In this document: positions 1-9,200 of the stretch, piece by piece | How positions within the stretch are numbered: the stretch's first letter is position 1 | How the letters are laid out: every line of letters starts with the position of its first letter | From: Cephalothrix simula | Lineage: Eukaryota > Nemertea > Palaeonemertea > Archinemertea > Cephalotrichidae | DNA: 10,972 bases | Direction: 5' to 3' | Assembly (NCBI GenBank): GCA_035591015.1 | Contig: JAXIUW010211398.1 | Location: forward strand, 1 to 10,972 | Notes under the pieces: generated by a model | The model's input: the letters and a program-made list of their open reading frames with translations, nothing else | The model's database searches: none | Told to the model about the DNA's origin: nothing | Program-made: the position numbers and the translations under genes

Positions 1-96
1 GAAACTCGTTTCTGTATTTCCTAGAGTGAACTACTAGTTGTGCTTTAACTCTAACATATTATTCGCACTTATTGGATTATTATTAACTTCTTACAG

Positions 97-232
97 AGGT
101 AATGGAAGAAATGTCGGTAAATGTCCCAACTCTAGATAAAATAGTTGCTGAAATTGAAGGATTGGCAGAATCCGGTGGAAAATATGACGAGGCTCCCCAC
201 GTAATTGAAGTTACGTTGCCAATGCTTTGTAG
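97..232 (+). CDS. RyR: RyR exon 1 of the window
   Basis: The acceptor is TTACAG at 91-96 and the donor AG|GTCAGT is at 233. It reads (x)AG GTA ATG GAA..., then an [16 protein letters not shown] block and [13 protein letters not shown]. This matches the RyR helical-solenoid segment that reads roughly EVMPDLERLMADIGGLAESG in RyR2 (from memory). About six extra residues (EEMSVN) follow the EVM. The ATG at 102 is an internal Met, not a start: the preceding acceptor and the family alignment both continue upstream. The exon begins with the last two bases of a codon and ends in phase 2 (AG + T = Ser). Confidence 0.93.
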
Positions 233-3200
233 GTCAGTACTGATAGATATTTGATTTTGACATTCACAACTTTTAAGATAGTCATTTTAACTCGAGCCGT
301 TAACCCCGCCTTTCCAACTACCGATCCCTTAGCAACTGATGTTTTCCTTTGCCACCGATGGGTTTGCTAGCAACCCACAATTTCTTCCGCTATCCATTTG
401 TAACCGAGGATTTTTTTTTAGAAACTGAACATTTTGAATTTATTGAGGTATGAATTATAGCATTTGCCGGATTCTGTTTCCATATAACAGTTGATAAAGA
501 AAACCATCGATTGCTGAGGAAAACCAGCGGTTACTATGGAAAACCATCGGTTGCTTAAGAAAACCATCGGTTGCTAAGGAATCAATTGCATGAATTACTC
601 TATATTATGTATGTATAAAATATCGAAACAAAGGTCAATTCAATTCAATTCAATGCAGGTATTGCAGGTCGTTGATTTGGAGAAAAAGTCAAAAATTTTA
701 GGTGACTTTTTAAAATTTTTTTTGCGAATCTGGTGGATTGAGACTTGAGTGATTACACGGGGGTGAAGCCCCGAGTGCAATAACTGCTCGTACTTCACTA
801 GGATACATTCAGTAAGGTTTTTATTTACCGGCTCCTTAATGTTATCAAAGAAATCACACTAGAAATCACTACACCTAAAAACACAACCGGTGAATAAGTT
901 ATCGATTATTAATCGATTATAAATCGATGCCTATTATAAAATGAATTAACCAATATTCATTTTCATTTTAGTTACCTCCCACTCTGGTGGAGCCAAGGCC
1001 CCGACAACTTGAAAATATCAGAAGGAGAGTAAGTCACTTTCTAAATTTATTGGATATCGATTATCAATGATATTGATTGGTATTGATTTTATTGATTGAT
1101 GTTGAAAATTTGTTTGTAATTTTTTGCAGCCAACACTCAACGACAGTAACAGCTGAGTTAATGAATACTGTTTTGGGCAACGTTTTGAAATTGATTAAAA
1201 ATAATATTGGATCAGAAAATGCACCTTGGATGACACGTATAGCCTGTAAGTCCTTTTGATTTGTGTTTACTACATTTTCCAGAAATTATTCCCAGAAATC
1301 TGGAAAAAACCAATTGTGTTCCAAATGCATGTCTAGGTGAAGATAATGTTTCCGCTCAATATTGACTGTTTGTAAAAAAGTTAATAAAATTAAATTAATT
1401 CAGATTTTCATTCAAAACTTTCTCAAAATGTCAAGATGTAATACTAAATTCTTGTAATTTTTTTAGCCCGAACTCAGCCAATTATTGGTAGTTCAACTCC
1501 AGAAATGTTAGCCGGTCACATTTTACCGGTAACACAAAAATTAAGGGAGTGTTCAAAACGGGTTGCTAAGGAGGAGGAAGAGTATGCTTATAGAAAAAGA
1601 ACACAACATGATATAGCAGAAATGGAATGTGGTGTTCAACAGGTATGTCTAGTTTCAACATCATCTATCAAGCTATGGCAAAAAACGCCTACATTGATAA
1701 TTGCATTTTAAAGGTTTATTTTCGATAAATATTGCTTTTTTGGCCATGCGACAATTTTCCTATTTTAAGTAGATATAGCTTTGAACGGAATGTATTTTGA
1801 AGTGAAATTTAAAATCATTAGAACGTTCCTATTTTAGGTTTTCCAGGTAGGATGTGAGGTTATTTAAGAGAAACGTTTTTAATTCTATATGTTCAAAATT
1901 AACCCCTTTCATTGATTGCCATTTGGTAATTATATGTTGCCTAATGTTAATGTACAACGTAGTGCAAAATAGTTATGTTCATACTGTAGCGTTCAGCACT
2001 GAAGTTCAATCGTTCTTGTATTGACAAAAATGTATCTATAAAATTGACAGTTAGCTTGAAAAAAAGACGTCATTTTTTTTCTCTAAAGGCTCAAACCCCT
2101 TTAACCACGTGTTTCAACTCAAAAGTGTCACTATTTCATTACTTAGCAAAAGAGAACTATTTATGTATACTTCTCGTTAAATGTCCAGATTTCGCTTCGT
2201 AACCTTTGAAGCTTAAAAAAGAAACGAGAGGCCTTTTTAACAATTGCCGGCGATTTATGATTTTTTTAATCATCAGTTTTGTACTTCGCAAAAATCGGCG
2301 GATTTCATTCATAATTGACTACGTCAACTGACGTCACGCGAAGGTTTTTACCAAATAAGGTAAAATCCAAACTACTACTCTGAGGTACGAATTTCTTTTG
2401 TTTGATAACGTTTACTATATATTCCGAGGAAAAAGCCCATTTTGATCAAAGGGTTGTAGCCTCTCTTTAGAGAAAAAGGCGGTTCTTTTGACTGTTAATT
2501 TACCAGTACATTTTTGTAACAGTATTTCTACTGACAGGTTTGCTATATATAATAATCATGATAATGCAGTGAATTGAATAAATGTTTTTTCATTGTTTGC
2601 CTGCCGTTCGAATTGTTCATGTTATGGATCGTTTATGAATACACAATAATAGTTACGAGGAATGAATTTATAAATTTAGCTTCGATTTCAATTCTTAAAC
2701 TAAATCACATGATTAACATTTTAAAACCAATCTCTATTTCCAGAGTTTCCAAATCTTTGTTCGGGATATTTATGCTTTTTATCCGTTACTTATCAAATAT
2801 GTTGATCTTCACCGTACACATTGGTTGAAGAATCCATCAATTGATGCTGAAGAATTATATTCTGCAATCGCTGAAATTTTCTATCTTTGGTCAAGGTCAC
2901 CGGTAAGTATCGATGCTCCCGGTAAATTCTTTCAAGGTGACTCGACCTATTGAGTTTTGTGTAAACTAATAAAATTTTTTTCAGCTTTTTAAACGAGAGG
3001 AACAAAACTTTATCAGTGCTCATGAAATCGATAATATGGCGTTAATTATGCCAAGCCAATCGAAGGGAAGAGGTGGTGTTGAATCCCCACAAGATGAACA
3101 GGTCCCAGCTATGCAGAAGCCGCAAAAGAAGAAAGGGGATGGATACACCAGTCTAACAGTTGCATGTTTGAAACGTCTGTTGCCAATTGGTGTTAACTTG

Positions 3201-6200
3201 TTTGGTGGAAGGGAACAGGAACTAGTGCAACAAGCAAAGCAAAAACTTATAGAAGTGAGTACCCTAAAACATTTTGGAATTCATTCGAAATTGGTATAAA
3301 TAATTTAATGGCGATGTTGCGAAACGTTCTAATGAAGCTTTTTTAAAAAGAAAAAGAATATAATTTATTTAGTAGAATGATAGTGACTAAATTCAAAAAT
3401 CAGTTTTCACACTATTTTTGAATGATAATCACAAATTTCACGGTAATTACTTAAAACACTTGAAGGGTATCAGCAAAGATATATGATGTTGAAAGTTATG
3501 AAATTTTATATTGGGTCAGGATCGCAACTGAAAGGCGTGCTTTTGAACGAGCTATAATCACCTGCTTATTTGTAACCACTATTATCGGATATTTAACTGA
3601 TCTTCAATGACAGCTAGTTGAAACAATTAATAAAAGTGGTTTCATTAAACAAGCTATTTACAGCTCATCTTTTTAATTGCTCATTTTCAAAAGTACGCCT
3701 TTCTGTTGTGTCCACGATCCAATGTTATAACATTTAATATCTTTCTTATCATATATCTTAGGCATCAGACAATTTATTTGTATAAAATAAAATCTTTTTT
3801 ATGATACTGAATGATCTAAAAGTTCCGGTTATCGGGGTTTGAGGGATTTTTGTTAGGTTTTGGAAGCTTGGCTGATTTGCATGAGATGGTATCGGTAATT
3901 GTAGTTTTTAAGATGGTTAGACGTCCGCGCGCCCTTTATGCATCATTTATGCTAATTTTATTTTATTTATAGCTAGCACGCTAGATGCAAATGTGCTTTT
4001 AGCTGTTTTAGCTGTACAATTTTTGTTTTTCGTACAATGGAGCTCCTGGCCAATGAATTTGTTGGGTAATGTGTCTAATGTCGGTCGTCTCCTTACAGGA
4101 AATAGTATCTTATGTGTTTGTGTTACCTTGGCAACGGATCGAATTACAAATTGTTTATTTAAAAAAATCATACCAATTAGTTGCATATTTGATAGAAAGA
4201 AGTACAAACATCCTTTAATTTCTCTCTATTACTTCGAAACAAGTATATATGTACCAGCATGTACATGTATTAAAACATAAAACATAAATATGTGCCTTTT
4301 GCAACTTATTAACCATAGCAACCAGTTAGTGTTTATACCCAAGCAAAAAGTATTTTGAATATGATAGTTACTATTTACAAATATTTAGCCTACCGAGAGC
4401 TCATGCTGCTTTTTATTCACTAATCACAATATAAGAACATTACAATGTCACCAGGCTTTAATTTTTTTACCCTTGCAAAACATTACATGGAAACTATGTT
4501 TATACCTTAGCAACATAATTCATACATAGCAACCAAACGTTTGAATCACAATGTTAATACAAATACTTTAGGTTATTTCGTCGCCTGAGAGTTCTGAAGA
4601 TAGTTGCGTAAGTTTACTAAGAAGTTCGAGTCTTTTGGAATTTTTGTTTGTTTGGAACCAACAATAATACGTTTTACCACTTTTAAAGGAGACCACTAGC
4701 ACATCCATTTTCCCCTTCTTGCGCGCTTTTTTCCTGTCCTCGATCGAGTTCATCGAATGTTTTGCTCTGATTTTTCAGTGTGTATTTACTCCACAAAGCA
4801 CGAAGAGTATGTCAAGCGGTCAAGTTGGGGTATAAAAATATACATATATATATCACCCCCTAATATTTGGCTTTAATACTATTTGTACTTCTTAAGGCGC
4901 GCTCATGTTAAAGTGGGTTTTTGAAACTATGATCGCCATATTCGAAGAAAAATGGCGTCACTTCCGGTCTTGTAACTGGGAAAATTTAACGCCGGTTTGA
5001 AGTAACGCCATTTTTATGATATGGCCTTTGTTTTAAAAGCCCCGTATACTCCACTATGATTGGCTTAAATTGTTCTTTTGCGCGCTAAAATGCAAATTAA
5101 GCTATCTGCTATAATTCTTTGCTGTTTGCGCTATAATGCTGATAGTCAAGCTTATAGACAAAGTATAGAGGAATCTTACCAGATTTTACCTAAGTGCTAA
5201 AAAGTGTTTCCCCTCTATTTCAGTCGAAAATGGTAATACGTTTTACCGCCGATAGGTGGATAAATTTTTATAACAAAAACGAATTTCAAATTCATTTAAA
5301 TACTAGGTTTCTCAAAAAATATTAAAGATCATTAAAGGGGTTATTTATTTATAAAATGATAATAAGTTGTATCATAAGAAATCAAAATAGATCTTGAAAA
5401 TGCATATATAAAGATAATTCAGTTAGATAGGGAAATATGTAAGTAATATAGTTCTTATTTAAATTAACTCCCTTTACCTTTTGCCTTCTTATAATTGCAA
5501 TTAAGGCATAACGTATTTGATAAACGTAGTTTTTCGTAAGGTCTTAAAATTGTTAAGACGAAACAAGCCCGTGTTCAGCATAAAACTGTTGTTTGTCTGA
5601 TCGTTACGCCGGATAATTTTTCCAATTTATTCATAATATTTTGGGAGGTAATTTTATTTGGTTTGAAGCCCAAATACCTGTAGATAGTAGTTCCTAATTG
5701 ACTAGTAATGGCACAAAATGCTTCACACCTTAAAATAATTGTTTCTTCCTTATAGAAAAGTAGTTCGGTTGAAGTGAGCTTGATCATTGTTTGATGCTTT
5801 GATTAAAATGAAGAGCGCTGCGAGGCAACTGGCTACTGGTTGACATCGACATACCTTCGGCTTTTTAAATTTTTTCTGCGTTTTTGCTCTCATTAATTTT
5901 TTGCCCCGCTTCTTTTTTTATTTTGTTTAATTTTTTCGCTTTTAAACGATTTCTATACTCCATACTCTAAAGCAACTGTGGTCTCCTTATTTTCGGTCGT
6001 CAAGGAATCTCGTCGCCATAGAAACAAATTCAAAATTGCCTTATTGAATGATTTAGATTACGTAGTACTTTTATCCTGTCATTGACGATATACCGTTTTG
6101 TACTGTAACCATAGCGACTAGATTTCTAAGTTGTAATTTATAATTTTTATTCTTTTTTCTTGTATATTTTGATTGATTAATAATTAATAAGAATTTTTTT

Positions 6201-9200
6201 TATATATTTCCTGATTTAGGTCATCGCTTTTTCTGCTTTGCTCTGCATGCAGCAATCTCCTTTTTTGTCAAGACGGTGCCTCGATAGCGTTCAACATGGA
6301 TTTTCATCACCAATTTTCTCACTTTACAAAAGCATGAAAATAGTCTTAATGTATATTGGTGTGATTGAATAGCACTTAATAATGAAGTACCTAAAATCTG
6401 TAAATCATTAATTTGGCTGTGTTGTTTAAATTTCAGATTGAGAAATTTCAAGATTGATTATAGTTTATTTCAGAATTGTTCCTATCCCCCGCTTATTCGC
6501 ATTTAATTATCCTCTAAATAGTGTCCAGAAAGTGAATATTAAAGCATGAAACTGTGTGGAAACGGAATTATGGGATTTCTTCACGTAGCATGCTTGATAT
6601 GGACACAAGCACAGGTTTAAGGCATGGTGTTGTCCAGGCAGACCCTTTAAAGCTGATATTCCAGCATGAGTTTGCTAAAGAAACCGAAAAAATATATCAA
6701 AAATTACTTCAATAATGTAATGTTATGATTTAAATACTGTAGTACTATTTATTTTGCTGCCTAAGCCCAATATATTATTTTTACATATTTTAAAATAAAT
6801 AGTTAAATATATGGCTGCATTGCTTTGGCATATTTTGAATATCTATTTTCATATATTAGGGGAATTTTTATCATATATATCTTACTAAAAAACTATTTTG
6901 AAATATTTTAGAAAGAACAAGAATCCGAAATCGAGGAATATATCAAGAATTGTCTTGAATCAGATGATGCCAAAGTAAGTTTTTTTATCCGTTTAATATC
7001 GGTTTCTTCCGTCATACGAATAAATTTACGGTTAAATAATTTTTTGTCATTTTTTAGAGCATGGCAGATATGAAAATGAGATGGCAGAAAATGTTATATA
7101 GAAAGATTGGTCAACCGAAATTGGAAGGTGCTCTAGAATTAGGACCGGAAAAAATAATGGAACGAGTTATTGCAATGGCAAAAGTGTTACATGGCTTATA
7201 TTTGGTAAGTATAAGTGATCCAATTGAGTAGTTGCGAAGTGGAATGTGTGCTATTGCAATCGCCCGGTGTCGAGTGAGCGTTACGACATTGCCGTAATTT
7301 TCGAACATTTCAAATAAGCCTACTTTCAGCCTTTAAATGTTTTAATGTTACTAGTTATAATTTTCCAAGTGACTTCACCCGGTCACATATTTTTATCAAT
7401 ACAGTGTTAATTTATTGGTTTATCGCGATGAATAAATGTACCAATTAAACTTCACGTTAATTGCGTATTTTATTTTCCTCCAAATAGGTTGACCATCCAC
7501 CACCATCATCTCTGCTACAATGGAAGAAGTTGATATCGTCCCAGAAGAAAAGAGCTGTCATGGCCTGCTTCAGAATGGTCCCACTTCACGCTCTAGCAAG
7601 GTAAATAACAATATATTTTCCCTAATTTGCATAATTTATTCTAACGCCATTATCTTTTTCCAATTATCATAAGGAAATTTTGTTGCCCTCATTATACTTT
7701 GTAATATTCTAGACGACATAATTTATTCACGACGCCATTTCTTATAGCACCGTTATCGTAACTTACTTTACCTCATTAGCATAATTTATGTTGGACGCCA
7801 TTTCGATTAGTTTCATCGTCTAATTAATGTTTCAGGCATAGAGTGATAAACCTATTCTTAAAATCATATGTTGAATTGTGGCTAAATGAAGAAACCAACG
7901 AAGCTAGCGTAGTTGATTTAATTGAAGATTTAACGGTAAATTAGATTTAACTCGTATTACATTTTTCCTTGATAAAACGAGGTTGATGTTGGGCCTCGCC
8001 CATCGCGACTTATAATTTCCATCCTTTTTTAGAAATCAGAGGAAGAGGAGGAGATCCCCGGAAGTAATCTAGATACGGATAAGGTCGAGGTCGAAAAACC
8101 GGACCCTCTTAAGCAACTTATTACTGCCTTCTGTCAGGCGGCAACTACGGAGGGCAGAGAGGTTTCTGAAGACCCTCTGTTTATGAAATATTGCTCTATT
8201 ATGGCTAAGAGTTGCCAAGAAGCGGAAGAGGATGAAGGGGAAGACGGAGAAGGACCCTCGTTAGAGGTATCGTCTGTCTTTTATGTTTGTCTTTTTTGTG
8301 TCTGTCGCTGTAACGGTAATTTTTAATGTGATTTCTTTATTTTTGTAAAGCGTAAATCAAGAGAGGTACCGTAGGCGTAGTCATAGATAAATTCCTTACA
8401 TTTTATTATAGCATATTAAAACATTAAATTGGTAAATTTTAGTTTTCATTTAACACTTTTAATTATTCTTTACGATTTTATAAGTATAAACTTACAGTTA
8501 TTTCAAAATTAAATTGTTACAGAAAACTTTTTACCGCTTACGCTGTTTCAACATACTTGGTCTGTGTTCAGCCACACCATGGGCGACAGTAACCTCTTTT
8601 GAAGAGCAGAGAGGGGTGTTTACCGCGATAATATAGCTACTCAGAATCTTTGTTTGGCAATTGGCACTCATTACTTAACTATTGAGTAATCAAAGTATTG
8701 ATTAGGAAGCGTTGGAATCGAAAGCGCGATAGCTCTAGTTTTGGTAGAGTAGAAATCATTGAAGTGTTTTGAATTGATAGCCTGAGTTACCGCGTTTTAG
8801 AATCCTAGGGCATTGTGTCATATAATAACTTTTTGTCAGCTGAGTTTTCTAATTCTAGTAATTTTTTTTTATTCTACATGTATTGCTAAATATTTTAGGC
8901 TTTTTAAAATTGTTACTTATGTACATGTAGAATGTTCTTACTTTTTTATTGAATAATTTTTTAGGGTAGAATAAGCTTACAATGTATATACTTAATTGTT
9001 TAGGAGCAAGAAATGCAAAAGCTAAAATTACAGTTTCAACAATCAAGACTGTCAAGTCGAAGTTGTTCAGAAATGTTACTACTTTACATTTCTGCTAGTC
9101 ACGGTAAGTGAAGCGTGTCACCACTCACCATAGCAGCATGTCAACATATGTAACGGAAAATAAACATAATTTTTGTTTATTTTAGGTGAGCCTGGCGACA

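Larger units (their letters stand above)
233..971 (+). other. Intron 1 (739 bp), repeat-bearing
   Basis: GT at 233, AG at 970-971. It contains an inverted pair of 20-bp repeat arrays (310-590), a CAATT pentamer run at 636-654, a small G/C hairpin (GGGG at 760-763, CCCC at 769-772), three ATCGAT sites at 901, 912 and 923, and a 9-bp hairpin just before the acceptor (938-963). I see no coding potential. Confidence 0.85.
3255..6911 (+). other. Intron 6 (3657 bp), largest intron, with three foldback elements
   Basis: GTGAGT at 3255, AG at 6910-6911. It holds inverted-repeat elements at 3477-3758, 4891-5090 and 6004-6127, an X-box-like site at 4122-4135, and repeated CATAGCAAC words near 4313 and 4525. 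The stretches 3759-4890, 5091-6003 and 6128-6911 are otherwise A+T-rich with no recognisable gene. Short ORFs on both strands (for example 4753-4568 and 5787-5575 on the minus strand) match nothing I know. Confidence 0.8.

Noticed and set aside
102-104. ATG in exon 1 as the gene start
   Set aside because: A good acceptor precedes it and the homology (EVM...) continues upstream. A RyR N-terminus would look entirely different.
310-590. 20-bp periodic repeat as a CRISPR array
   Set aside because: The units are contiguous with no unique spacers, and the window is clearly animal DNA.
752-780. G/C-rich hairpin GGGGTGAAGCCCC as a possible tRNA or SINE fragment
   Set aside because: The stem is only about 4-5 bp. 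No cloverleaf arms or A/B boxes could be traced around it.
1643-1711. Read-through of exon 4 into intron 4 as a longer exon
   Set aside because: CAG|GTATGT is a strong donor, the continuation has no RyR similarity, and it stops after 22 codons.
2574-2828. 84-aa plus ORF
   Set aside because: It runs from intron 4 into exon 5 in a different frame from the RyR reading. The RyR frame is supported by strong family blocks.
2793-3023. 76-aa minus ORF
   Set aside because: Antisense shadow of exons 5 and 6.
3947-4280. Overlapping 86-aa minus and 95-aa plus ORFs in intron 6
   Set aside because: They lie in the same DNA on opposite strands, have no recognisable domain, and sit inside an intron with no splice evidence linking them to anything.
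7111-7308. 65-aa minus ORF
   Set aside because: Antisense shadow of exon 8 and the start of intron 8.
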